Source: Pedobacter aquatilis (GTDB lineage: Bacteria > Bacteroidota > Bacteroidia > Sphingobacteriales > Sphingobacteriaceae). Taken from it: a stretch of 64,000 nt of DNA. Within the stretch, counting starts at the first letter, position 1, and each line of letters starts with the position of its first letter. Below, one piece after another: positions 34,272 through 43,395 of this stretch. Both the position numbers and the translations under genes were made by a program. Location of the stretch: the NCBI RefSeq assembly GCF_030409415.1, contig NZ_JAUFPW010000030.1, positions 1-64,000 on the forward strand, in the 5' to 3' direction. Below the pieces are notes generated by a model. That model did not search any database and was not told the origin of the DNA. It saw only the letters and a list, made by a program, of their open reading frames with translations.

Positions 34272-35306
34272 ATGTTAAAGAAAATTTCAAAGCTTACACT
34301 TTTTACCTTGCTTTCTGTAACTGCAGTAGCGCAAAATACTACAAATAATTCTGCACAAACACCGCAGCGAAACAGAAATGCACCTCGCCCATATTCAATA
34401 ACTATTGATAATAAAACAAATGTAAATTTAGATACAGCAAAAATTAATGCCGCATTTAAAGAAATTTATCCGGCTTTTGCTGTAGCAGATGGTTATAGAA
34501 CTAAAAGAGAGGTTACCATGCGGGTTATTGATACCGCCAATAATTTTACAATAAAGGCTATACCTGGCGAAATTGTGGTAAACAGCAAATGGATTAAAAA
34601 GAAAGCCAACTTTAATAACTTTCAGACTAACCTCCAACAAGCACTTCATAAAAATTGGGCATCAGTTGATACAATTAAGAAAGATGATTATCAGCTGGTT
34701 TTTATAAATAAGAATTCTGCATTTAATCCAAATATCCAGAAAGAACTAATCGAAACTTACTTTAAAGTTTTCCCGACATTGGTAAGTACTTTTAATGATA
34801 AAACTACGCACAATGTTTTATTTGTAACCGATACAGCTTATAAAGGTGTAGCAGAGGCCAGTGGAAACCGAATTCTGTTTAGCACGAATTACATGAACGC
34901 CCACCCTACTGACATTGATATTGTAACACACGAAGGTATGCACTTGGTACAAGGTTATGGATACGGCTCAGGGCCAGTTTGGCTAACAGAAGGCATTGCC
35001 GATTTTATCCGCTACAGATATGGGGTTGATAATATTGGTTCGAAGTGGGCTTTACCTGATTTAACTGCTAAACACAACGAAAAGAAATATGAAAACAGCT
35101 ACCGTATAACTGCCCGTTTTTTCGAATGGATAGACCAAAAAGTTAAGCCAGGATTAATTATTGAAATGGATAAAGAGTTAAGAAACAAAACTTACACAAA
35201 AGATACCTGGGTTAAATTAGCCGGAAAGACTATTGATGAGCTTTGGGATGAATATGCTAAAAACCCTGAGTTAACATTAAAATACAGCGGTAAGGAAAGA
35301 ATTTAA
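34272..35306 (+). CDS. Secreted basic secretory protein (BSP) family, putative metallopeptidase
   Basis: 344 residues with a signal peptide (cleavage near VTAVAQ). The C-terminal half is the BSP domain known from plants and bacteria, with THEGMHLVQ (an HExxH zinc motif) and the downstream ligand region PVWLTEGIADFIRYRYG. This suggests a zinc peptidase acting outside the cell. The N-terminal region (about 50-150) has no recognised fold. Followed by a strong terminator, so single-gene. Confidence 0.85.
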   Translation: MLKKISKLTLFTLLSVTAVAQNTTNNSAQTPQRNRNAPRPYSITIDNKTNVNLDTAKINAAFKEIYPAFAVADGYRTKREVTMRVIDTANNFTIKAIPGEIVVNSKWIKKKANFNNFQTNLQQALHKNWASVDTIKKDDYQLVFINKNSAFNPNIQKELIETYFKVFPTLVSTFNDKTTHNVLFVTDTAYKGVAEASGNRILFSTNYMNAHPTDIDIVTHEGMHLVQGYGYGSGPVWLTEGIADFIRYRYGVDNIGSKWALPDLTAKHNEKKYENSYRITARFFEWIDQKVKPGLIIEMDKELRNKTYTKDTWVKLAGKTIDELWDEYAKNPELTLKYSGKERI

Positions 35307-35322
35307 TCAAGACATTTCAAAT

Positions 35323-35354
35323 AAAAAAGAGCAATAAAATTATTGCTCTTTTTT
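35323..35354 (+). terminator. Terminator of the BSP gene
   Basis: Arms AAAAAAGAGCAATA and TATTGCTCTTTTTT pair perfectly around AAAT, 16 bp past the stop. Confidence 0.9.
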
Positions 35355-35566
35355 ATTTTTAATACTACTTATTGTCGTCACTGGCGCACGCGTGTCGCTT
35401 GTGCAAATCAACATCTCCTGACAACCAACTTGCCTCAATTAACCTTAACACCACTATATCATCGACTAAATCAAGGCTAAATAATGACCAAAGACCAGTC
35501 TTACTCAAAAAAATGGTAATGAATATAATAGACATTAAAGTCAATTATCATAAACATAATATTTAA

Positions 35567-36148
35567 CTACCGACGATATCTACGCCAAATTCGATACCAA
35601 TTCTTATTTGAGGGATAGCTCCGATGGGAGGTGCGGTTGTTGAAAAAAATTGCTACTATCAAAAGTATGGAAGCACCGGTTAATACTGGACTTAAAACAT
35701 AAAAATATCCGAGTGACTGTATCTTTGCAGAACCTATGTTCGCAATTAGGGCAGTTGCTCCACCTGGTGGATGGAGCGTTTTTGTTACTTGCATAAGCAC
35801 GATAGAGAGTGAAACAGATAAGGCAGAAGAAAGCCAAAGTTCAGACGGAATCATTTTGTGTATAGTTACCCCAATTATGGCACATATAAGGTGCCCACCA
35901 ATCAGATTTCTCGGTTGAGCCAATGGACTATTGATTATACCATAAACCAATACGGAGGAGGCACCAAAAGATCCGATAAGAAAAAGATTATCAGATGCGG
36001 TGAAATATTCCGAATTTATAAATCCAATTATTCCGATTCCGAAAAATGAACCCAGAAAAGTCCAAATATGCTCTTTGAAATCTATCAGGGTTTCTTTGTA
36101 CATGATGTATTTAACAGTCCTAATATGCTTTCTTATGGTTTTCCTCAT
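35567..36148 (-). CDS. HPP-family membrane protein
   Basis: 193 residues with four hydrophobic helices and the family motif HPPGGATAL. HPP proteins are integral membrane proteins; cyanobacterial and plant members transport nitrite across internal membranes, but the role in Bacteroidota is unproven. A basic tail (NKNWYRIWRRYRR) faces the cytoplasm. ATG 36103 (MYKETLIDF) is an alternative and perhaps better start, since the first 15 residues are a basic stretch not typical of the family. No nitrogen genes are nearby. Confidence 0.85.
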   Translation of the reverse strand: MRKTIRKHIRTVKYIMYKETLIDFKEHIWTFLGSFFGIGIIGFINSEYFTASDNLFLIGSFGASSVLVYGIINSPLAQPRNLIGGHLICAIIGVTIHKMIPSELWLSSALSVSLSIVLMQVTKTLHPPGGATALIANIGSAKIQSLGYFYVLSPVLTGASILLIVAIFFNNRTSHRSYPSNKNWYRIWRRYRR

Positions 36149-36269
36149 ATGATATTGTAATATTTATTCTTTTTTTTTTAAAAAAATCCTGAATTTAAAA
36201 CTTTACAGGTTCGTTGAAAATTATCAAAATATATGCAAACACCTGCATCTTCCATCTTGAAAAACCTAA

Positions 36270-36683
36270 CTATTTAAATTTCCTTTCCTCTTCACTGATG
36301 GCTAAATTATTGATACTTGCGTACCTCTTCGCCATTAAACCGTTTTCATCGAATTCCCAGTTTTCATTTCCATATGCTCTAAACCAATTACCCTCTAAAT
36401 CCATAAATTCATATTCAAACCTAACTGCTATGCGATTATCTGTATGAGACCAGTACTCTTTTTTAAGTTTATAGTTTAACTCCTTTTTCCATTTTTCAGA
36501 AAGAAATTTTACAATATCTTTTCTCCCATTAACAAATTGATCTCTGTTTCTCCATTCACTATCAATTGTGTAAGCTTTAGAGATTTTCTCAGGATTTTGT
36601 GAATTCCAGGCATCCTCTGCAAATTGGATTTTTTGTAATGCTGTCTCCAAGGTGTATGGAGGTAGGGGAAATTTCTGTTCCAT
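36270..36683 (-). CDS. NTF2-like protein of the DUF1348 family
   Basis: 137 residues covering a whole NTF2-like cone fold, with the family stretches [32 protein letters not shown] and a late [13 protein letters not shown]. It begins 4 bp after the TetR gene stop, so the two form an operon and this is the likely regulated product. Enzymes of this fold bind small hydrophobic ligands; no substrate can be named. Confidence 0.88.
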   Translation of the reverse strand: MEQKFPLPPYTLETALQKIQFAEDAWNSQNPEKISKAYTIDSEWRNRDQFVNGRKDIVKFLSEKWKKELNYKLKKEYWSHTDNRIAVRFEYEFMDLEGNWFRAYGNENWEFDENGLMAKRYASINNLAISEEERKFK

Positions 36684-36687
36684 TACT

Positions 36688-37221
36688 TTAATTTATTAAG
36701 TTATTTATAATTGATTTTGATTTTTCTATTAGTTCATTCGATTTATACATCTTACTTTCTGTAATGCAGCTTTCGAAAAGCAGATAAACATGATCCGACA
36801 ATGTTTCATCTGCCATCAGTGATTTGAAAAATGCTCGGAGATCTGCTTTATGTTGCTGAATTGGATTTAAAAGTTTAATGTTATCATTTGGTATTTCAGA
36901 TAATACGTTTAAAAAACTACAGCCACGAAAATTTTCCTTCATGTTCATATATATTAAAAAATCGAATGACGAAATTACCTTGGCTTTCACCTCATTTTCA
37001 TTTTTTACAAACACATAAAGTTCATTAAACCAATACTCATGTCTGGCATCCAAAAACGCAACACATAAATCTTCCTTCGACTTAAAATGTTGATAAAAAC
37101 TAGCCTTAGCGACACGAGCCTCAGAAATTATCTGATTAATTCCAGTTGAATTATAACCTTGATTTGCGAAGAGAACGGATGCTGTTTCTATAATCCTTTT
37201 TTTTGGTGATGACATATGCAT
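36688..37221 (-). CDS. TetR/AcrR-family regulator
   Basis: 177 residues. The N-terminal helix-turn-helix ([21 protein letters not shown], then [15 protein letters not shown]) is typical; the C-terminal ligand domain is divergent. A palindromic site and promoter just upstream indicate self-repression. The partner gene is the NTF2-like protein. The inducer is unknown. Confidence 0.93.
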   Translation of the reverse strand: MHMSSPKKRIIETASVLFANQGYNSTGINQIISEARVAKASFYQHFKSKEDLCVAFLDARHEYWFNELYVFVKNENEVKAKVISSFDFLIYMNMKENFRGCSFLNVLSEIPNDNIKLLNPIQQHKADLRAFFKSLMADETLSDHVYLLFESCITESKMYKSNELIEKSKSIINNLIN

Positions 37222-37235
37222 AATATTTAATTACA

Positions 37236-37278
37236 CAAAAGTAAAAAAATAACTTACATATACAGACAAGTCTGTCTA
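37236..37278 (-). promoter_or_regulatory. TetR promoter with palindromic operator
   Basis: ACAGAC-AA-GTCTGT (37262-37275) is a 14-bp palindrome of the type bound by TetR proteins. Minus-strand promoter: TTG at 37269-37267 and an exact -7 box TACTTTTG at 37243-37236, spaced 23 bp. The palindrome covers the -33 element, so binding would block the TetR-NTF2 operon. Confidence 0.65.
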
Positions 37279-37660
37279 CTTTTTTTTAACTTAATTATTG
37301 AGTGGGAAAATCAAATCTAATTGACCATCTTCAACAATAGATAAAACAAAGATTAGCAGCGACTTACGTTAACTTTATTTCCGATCGAGCAGAGTTAACG
37401 ATTCTGGATTATCCGGATAACAATGAAAGTAATGTAAAAGCTTAACGTAAAACATAATTGGAAAAAAGAAATAATGAACCTGGAAAAGATATTAATATGT
37501 CGATATCCTAATTATTTATCTAACACCAGAGTGTAACACATATCAGCCTCATATCATGCATTTTGAATAAAATAATCCTTTGCCAGCCATATATAAATTT
37601 CTATTTTGTGTTCACCTAATGATTTGACAAGAAATCTACTATTAAACCTAAAATGCTGGT
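37279..37660. other. Intergenic region, nothing firmly recognised
   Basis: About 380 bp upstream of the DUF5694-like gene. It contains a 34-codon open stretch (about 37346-37447) without a start codon or known match, and a near-box TATTTTG at 37601-37607. No hairpin or repeat is convincing. Confidence 0.4.
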
Positions 37661-38713
37661 ATGAAATATTTTTTCGCTTTGTTCCTTTTGTTTTCTTGCT
37701 CGGCTTCGGCCCAAAAGCTGGAAGTTTTCCTGATTGGGGTGTCTCATAATTATAGCAAATATCCTAAGCAGGACGTTTCTGATATTTACCGGAAAATAGA
37801 AAGGTTTAAACCGGACGGTTTTTTTGGTGAGTTTTTGAGTAAAACGGATGAACAGAATCTGATGGATTACTGGTGTAAAAAGGATAATCTGGCAAGATTG
37901 CAGATGCTTCGGAAAAACAGGTATATTGCAGAGAAGCTGCTAATGAAAAAGATTGACAGTTTAAAGGAACTTACGCTGCAGCAGCCTGAAAACTTTCAGC
38001 TGAAAACGGATCTGGCTCATGCATTTTACTTAAATCAAGATGTTAGTAATGCCCATTATCAATACTGGCAGGTTTTTGATGCGTTAAAAGCAAAGCCAGA
38101 TGCGAAGCTCCAGGAGTATGTGGATGCTGTACTAAGTCCGCGGCTGGATACCACAGGCCGGAGCATGCGGAGGTTGCAGAGTTCCGAATATGCGTTGATT
38201 GCTTTTCCAATGATGAAAAAGATGGGTATAAATGAACTTCTGGCCATGGACAGTCAGGACTATGATTTAAACTGGAATGCTTCATGGGCAGCATTTGATA
38301 CTAAATTTTTAGTTTTCAGGAAAGACACATCAGCGGTATTTCGCATGGCGCTCAAAGAAAAACTTGAAAAAATTAACAAGGGTTTTGCAGAATACGACCG
38401 AATTGAAAAGACCTCAAATAAAGTAACCGAGTGGCTCAATACGCCTGAGGCTTCCGCTATCTCGGCATCTGGAGATTTTTACCTCCCTGAGATGTATAAC
38501 ATGAAAGGTTTTCCAAAGGAAGAGATGCTTAGTAAAATTCACTGGTGGATAATGCGCAATGAAGGCATGTGCAAAAATGTGGTGACGCATTCAAAAGCGA
38601 AAGGCCTAAAAAAAGTTGTTGTAATTGCGGGCGCCAACCACCGAAAGTACATGCAAGATATTTTTGAAAAGATACCAGGCGTGATTGTCAAAAACTTAAA
38701 TGAATTTAAATGA
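37661..38713 (+). CDS. DUF5694-like secreted protein
   Basis: 350 residues with a signal peptide (cleavage near SASAQ; the LFSC at 13 could instead be a lipobox). The first segment FLIGVSHNYSKYP and the closing VVVIAGANHRKYMQDIFEKIPG resemble TraB/DUF5694 proteins, whose conserved His near each end may form a metal site. Function unknown. Codons and base composition are visibly richer in G and C than the neighbours (for example around 38140-38190), suggesting later acquisition. Confidence 0.65.
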   Translation: MKYFFALFLLFSCSASAQKLEVFLIGVSHNYSKYPKQDVSDIYRKIERFKPDGFFGEFLSKTDEQNLMDYWCKKDNLARLQMLRKNRYIAEKLLMKKIDSLKELTLQQPENFQLKTDLAHAFYLNQDVSNAHYQYWQVFDALKAKPDAKLQEYVDAVLSPRLDTTGRSMRRLQSSEYALIAFPMMKKMGINELLAMDSQDYDLNWNASWAAFDTKFLVFRKDTSAVFRMALKEKLEKINKGFAEYDRIEKTSNKVTEWLNTPEASAISASGDFYLPEMYNMKGFPKEEMLSKIHWWIMRNEGMCKNVVTHSKAKGLKKVVVIAGANHRKYMQDIFEKIPGVIVKNLNEFK

Positions 38714-38931
38714 ACCGGCAATTGAGTGGATATAATTAGAAATTTATGTTGGATATGCATTTGTACAAAGGGTAAGAAAATAATTGTATATGAAATTTCA
38801 CCAATAAATTACTGCCTATCCGAATTATCGCCCTCGATGATTCCAATTAGTATTTAAAAGCATACTCTTACTAACTGTTGCTTGTTTTGAATTTGATTAT
38901 GACTTTGCTAAAAAGAAGCTATCCAAGATTT

Positions 38932-40923
38932 TTAATTATATCCAATTTTAATCACATTGAAAGAATAAGGTTTTAAAACAACTTTAAGGCTTTTTCCATT
39001 TAGGGTTATAACTGATTTTTTCGGACTAACAGCTAATGGATTTTCGAAAGAATTTTGCTGATTCAAATTCGAATTGCTTAATTCTTCAATACTTCCTTTT
39101 TGATTAAGATTGATTTTACCTTCTAAATTAAAATCGATAGTCTGGCTATTTTCTGCATTATTAGCAATTTTTATTATCAACTCTTTTTTGGTTTTATCCA
39201 ATACTGAAGAAGCAAATAATCCATTTTGACCAATAATGTTTTTATTATCTAAAGTTGCAGAAACTACATCAGTGCCTTTATTTGTTGAGAATAGTTTTTG
39301 CACATAATAATCTGGCGTTCCATAGGATTTTAGATTATCAACCCAAATCATATCGGGTGCCCATTGCCATGCATCTATATGAGCGAATAATGGTGCGTAC
39401 GATGCCATTTGAACAACATCAGCGTTTCGTTCTAGGCCAGTCATTAATGAGGCAGAAGCTAGCGCACTTTGCCAGTTATTTTTATCCTTTCCTGTTAAAC
39501 TTTTATCCGCGTGAACCGCATATTCGCCTACAAAAATTTTCGTGTCATTTCTTGGATACTCATCATAACGACCTGCATTTTTCAAGAACCACTCTGCAGG
39601 GCGATAATAATGTTCATCAATAAAATCGGCCTTTTCGTTTCTGAGGTAATTATTTAGCAAGTTAAAGCGGTCGCCTTCTGGGTCGGTGCCCGAACTGTAT
39701 ATTAATTTTATGTTTGGATATTTTGCTTTGATGGCATTTTTAAATATAGCAACCCGTTCCAGGTATTGCGGTCCCCAATTTTCGTTACCAACACCCAACA
39801 TTTTCAAATTAAATGGTTTTGGATGCCCCAAATCAGCTCTTTTTTTACCCCATTTTGTCGATACATCGCCATTGGCAAACTCGATTAAATCTAAAGCATC
39901 TTGAACATAAGGGCCTAATTCATTAAGCGCTACCACTTCGCCAGAATTAAACTGACATGCCATACCACAATTTAAAATCGGCAACGCATCTGAGCCGATA
40001 TCTTCTGCCAATTGGAAATACTCGAAAAAGCCCAATCCAAAACTTTGGAAATAATCTGGCGCAGACCGATGGGCAAACTCTGTATTCCAGCGATTTATAA
40101 TCATTTTCCTATCTTCAATAGGTCCGATTGTATTTTTCCATTGGTATCTATTGGCCAAATCAGTTCCCTCTACAATACAACCGCCAGGAAAACGGGTAAA
40201 TCCTGGTTTCATATCGGCTAATAATTGAACCATATCAGCCCTTAATCCCTGCGATCGATTTTTCCATGTATCAGCTGGAAATAATGAAATCATATCTAAA
40301 TCGATTTTTCCTTTACCTTTAAATACTATAGAAAATTTTGCCTTTGGATTGGTTTCTGTCGCCACAAAACTAACCAATTGCTTGTACCACTTTTCCCCAT
40401 ATTCTTTCGGATTAAAAGTACCTTGACCAATTACTTTTTTTTCACCATCAATTAACTGCAAAACCATGGTTACACCAGGCTCTGGCTGATGATAAAGCAC
40501 TGAAAAATCGTAGCGCAATCCTTTTTTAACACCAATTCCTTTAAATCCTTCATTAACCAATTCAAAATCTCCAGTTAGCTTTTTGATTTGTAGATACCTT
40601 GGGTTAGCCGAGTTTTCTTCTTTACGATTAACAACCAGCACCTCACCTTCCTGAGGTTTCTCTCTTAAAATAGACCAGCCCATTAAAGGTTTGGTAAATT
40701 CAAATGACCTGTTTTTTATAAGTTCTGCATAAATACCACCATCAGCACCAAAATTAATATCCTCAAAAAAAACGCCCCACATATTAGGCTGCACTTTAGC
40801 GATAGATTTATCTAATTTAATTTTGATAAAATGACTATTTTGAGCCCTAGTTAATAATGGCGCAAACAATAACAAAATAATACAATTGTATAATATACTT
40901 TTTGCATACTTTTTGGTTACCAT
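38932..40923 (-). CDS. GH51 alpha-L-arabinofuranosidase
   Basis: 663 residues with a signal peptide (ending LLTRAQ). An N-terminal carbohydrate-binding-like beta domain (about 90-190) is followed by the GH51 barrel: substrate motif RFPGGCIVEG, acid/base glutamate in GVGNENWG and nucleophile glutamate in FVGEYAVHA. A C-terminal beta domain ends it. It releases alpha-L-arabinofuranose side chains. It is the last gene of the susCD operon of the arabinogalactan locus. Confidence 0.92.
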   Translation of the reverse strand: MVTKKYAKSILYNCIILLLFAPLLTRAQNSHFIKIKLDKSIAKVQPNMWGVFFEDINFGADGGIYAELIKNRSFEFTKPLMGWSILREKPQEGEVLVVNRKEENSANPRYLQIKKLTGDFELVNEGFKGIGVKKGLRYDFSVLYHQPEPGVTMVLQLIDGEKKVIGQGTFNPKEYGEKWYKQLVSFVATETNPKAKFSIVFKGKGKIDLDMISLFPADTWKNRSQGLRADMVQLLADMKPGFTRFPGGCIVEGTDLANRYQWKNTIGPIEDRKMIINRWNTEFAHRSAPDYFQSFGLGFFEYFQLAEDIGSDALPILNCGMACQFNSGEVVALNELGPYVQDALDLIEFANGDVSTKWGKKRADLGHPKPFNLKMLGVGNENWGPQYLERVAIFKNAIKAKYPNIKLIYSSGTDPEGDRFNLLNNYLRNEKADFIDEHYYRPAEWFLKNAGRYDEYPRNDTKIFVGEYAVHADKSLTGKDKNNWQSALASASLMTGLERNADVVQMASYAPLFAHIDAWQWAPDMIWVDNLKSYGTPDYYVQKLFSTNKGTDVVSATLDNKNIIGQNGLFASSVLDKTKKELIIKIANNAENSQTIDFNLEGKINLNQKGSIEELSNSNLNQQNSFENPLAVSPKKSVITLNGKSLKVVLKPYSFNVIKIGYN

Positions 40924-41036
40924 AGAGATAATATTAGGTTTTTATTAGCGTAATTTAATATTTAAAAAAAGAATAGACGTTACAAACACAATTATTATTT
41001 TTCTAAAATAAAGCCATAAACCTGACCATGTGAAAA

Positions 41037-43013
41037 TTATTTTGTATGGGTATAAACTGGGAACCATATACTCATTTCGCCTAAAGTTCTGTTTGCCCAG
41101 GCATAGTATGGGATGAGCTTAAATGGGACTGAAATTTCATTTCCACTTGGCGATTTTGTAATTGCATTACCTTTTATTTCGGCAACTCCGCTTAATAAAT
41201 TAGAATTGAATGAATATTTGAAATCTGAATTTGACGGTATTTTCGCTTCGCTTATCTTGGCTGTGTTATCGGTAGATTCCGCACAAAAGGTTATTGGGCC
41301 ACGTTGCACACTTACTTTTCCAATATCATCCGTTAATTTCTGGTTAGCCAACACTTTTTTTATTTCCATTGGCAAAACAAGTTCAACTTTATCGCCACGC
41401 TTCCATACCCTTTGAATTGTGATATAACCATCATTAAGAGTATATTTTAAAGCTTTCCCATTCAATTTTACAGTAAATTTCTCATTACTTTTACTCTGAA
41501 ATTTATACAAATCGGATGGTATGGCTTGATTTACTGCCCAGCCTGGCAAACGCAGTTTTAAGGCAAAATCAGAATCCTCTTCAGGCTCAATATCAAAGTT
41601 TAAGTGGCCCTCCCAAGGATAATTATTTTTCTGAGTAATTTTAACTGATTTATTTCCCAAGAGCAAATCGGTTGAACTGGCCACGTATAAATTTACGTAA
41701 ACCTGATTTTGAGTTTGTGCATAAATATAACCAGATAACGACGGCAAGAAACGGGACATATTAGTAGGGCAACAAGAACATTCGAACCAACCAGAACGAC
41801 CTGGCTCTACGTCCTTATGTTTCGGACCATCAAAAATCTGCATCGCATTTGTGTAGAAAAAAGTTTTCCCGTCCAAACCCACACCAGATAATAAGGCGTT
41901 ATACATCACCTTTTCCATCACATCAATATATTTAGAACTGCCATGCAAAAGAAACATACGTTGATTCCAATAGACATTTCCTATTGCGGCACAAGTTTCG
42001 TTGTAAGCAGTAGCATTAGGCAATTCATAATTGTTTCCAAAGCGTTCACCATCGGGTACAGCGCCAATGCCTCCATTAACATACATCTTCTTCCCGCACA
42101 TGTTTTCCCAAATTTTATCTATGGCATTCAGATATTTTTCATCGCCAGTTAATGCGGCAACATCTGCAACCCCAGCATATAAGTACATTGCCCGCACTGC
42201 ATGTCCAACTGCTTCATTCTGATTAACAACAGGTAAATTATCTTGCCAGTAAGCGCCATTCTTCCAGGGATTTAAATCCAGCGTATCATACTTTTTAATT
42301 CCCCTTTGGTTAATGAAGAATTTAGCAAGATTTAAGTAATTTTCATTAGCCGTTACCCTATATAAACGTACCAAAGCCATTTCAATGATTTCATGTCCAG
42401 GTGCTACACTTCGTTTATTTGTTCCGAAAGTTGCTACCAGCAAGTTGGCATTTTTTATCGCAATGTTTAAAAGATTTTTTTTTCCTGTAGCCTGATAATG
42501 AGCAACTGCAGATTCGATTAAATGTCCTGAATTGTATAATTCATGGCTCATATTGCCTTCGTTTACCCATCGCTCCTTTCCCGACCATGATGGTGGGTTT
42601 GGGGGATTTATGGTTCTGGCCGTGTATAAATAACCATCGGGTTCTTGCGCATTTGCGATTACGACTATCAAAGAATCGATGTAATTTTCAAGTTTTTTAT
42701 CTGGATATACAGCCAAAGAATATGATGCACCTTCTATAGTTTTATAAATATCAGTATCATCAAAAACAAATGTTGTACAAAATTTGCCCGTTTTTGTGGC
42801 TGCCATTTCAAAGTTCTTAATACGTCCTGTATTTTCGCAGCGAGCAAAAGAAGTTGGAATGGTTTCCACTTTATTCGTTTCAATTCTAGGTAGCCAAAAT
42901 TTATCAGATAATTTTACCTTATTAAACTCTATAGGTCTAATTTTATAATCTTGCAGGTTTTGTGCATCTGAAAACTTAGCAAGCAAAACAAATAGAAGGA
43001 AAAAATATTTCAT
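41037..43013 (-). CDS. GH127 beta-L-arabinofuranosidase
   Basis: 658 residues with a signal peptide (KFSDAQ). The family zinc-thiolate site is visible: Glu and Cys in AYNETCAAIGN and the double cysteine in WFECSCCPTNMSRF, where the second-site cysteine is the nucleophile in the studied Bifidobacterium HypBA1. It removes beta-L-arabinofuranose from plant glycoproteins. It lies between rhamnose mutarotase and GH51. GH146 relatives share the motif, so the family number is likely, not certain. Confidence 0.9.
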   Translation of the reverse strand: MKYFFLLFVLLAKFSDAQNLQDYKIRPIEFNKVKLSDKFWLPRIETNKVETIPTSFARCENTGRIKNFEMAATKTGKFCTTFVFDDTDIYKTIEGASYSLAVYPDKKLENYIDSLIVVIANAQEPDGYLYTARTINPPNPPSWSGKERWVNEGNMSHELYNSGHLIESAVAHYQATGKKNLLNIAIKNANLLVATFGTNKRSVAPGHEIIEMALVRLYRVTANENYLNLAKFFINQRGIKKYDTLDLNPWKNGAYWQDNLPVVNQNEAVGHAVRAMYLYAGVADVAALTGDEKYLNAIDKIWENMCGKKMYVNGGIGAVPDGERFGNNYELPNATAYNETCAAIGNVYWNQRMFLLHGSSKYIDVMEKVMYNALLSGVGLDGKTFFYTNAMQIFDGPKHKDVEPGRSGWFECSCCPTNMSRFLPSLSGYIYAQTQNQVYVNLYVASSTDLLLGNKSVKITQKNNYPWEGHLNFDIEPEEDSDFALKLRLPGWAVNQAIPSDLYKFQSKSNEKFTVKLNGKALKYTLNDGYITIQRVWKRGDKVELVLPMEIKKVLANQKLTDDIGKVSVQRGPITFCAESTDNTAKISEAKIPSNSDFKYSFNSNLLSGVAEIKGNAITKSPSGNEISVPFKLIPYYAWANRTLGEMSIWFPVYTHTK

Positions 43014-43077
43014 CTCAAGGGCATTAAAGGTTAATTATCAAAAAACTTACTGATGATTACTTAATTATCAATTAGTA

Positions 43078-43392
43078 TTATTGAAGGTAAAAAACTTCTT
43101 CCAAAGGAGAAGAAACTGGTTCGTTATTAGATTTTGTTTCCATTATATCGCTCATGTATGCCCACCATTTTTGCATAATTTGTTGCTCAGGAAGCTCTTT
43201 TAATAATTCAGGATTTTGAATCTTTAAAACTGCAAAAAGTTCGGAATTACTTCTATCCAAAAAAATAGAATAGTCGGAAATTCCAGTTTCTGTTAACAGG
43301 ATTGATAATTCTGGCCAAATGGCATCATGTCTTTTTTGGTACTCCTCTTCATACCCTTTTAACAATTTCAATTTTAATGCAATTCTTTCCAT
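43078..43392 (-). CDS. rhaM: L-rhamnose mutarotase
   Basis: 104 residues, the standard family size, with the catalytic histidine in KRHDAIWPEL and the late WWAYMSDIM. It speeds alpha/beta interconversion of L-rhamnose before isomerisation in the cytoplasm. It begins 3 bp after the GH35 gene. Its presence in this operon is direct evidence that the target glycan yields rhamnose, although no rhamnosidase of a classical family is encoded here. Confidence 0.93.
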   Translation of the reverse strand: MERIALKLKLLKGYEEEYQKRHDAIWPELSILLTETGISDYSIFLDRSNSELFAVLKIQNPELLKELPEQQIMQKWWAYMSDIMETKSNNEPVSSPLEEVFYLQ

Positions 43393-43395
43393 ACA

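Noticed and set aside
35361-35566. More GC-rich stretch with CACGCGTG between the BSP and HPP genes, possibly an insertion remnant
   Set aside because: No inverted terminal repeats, transposase fragment or target duplication could be found.
37346-37447. 34-codon open stretch (IKQRLAATYVNF and onward) upstream of the DUF5694-like gene
   Set aside because: It has no start codon and matches no family I recognise. It could be a gene remnant, but the length is within chance.
41113-41415. 100-codon plus-strand frame within GH127
   Set aside because: It is antisense to a clearly real gene and lacks a promoter or known motif.
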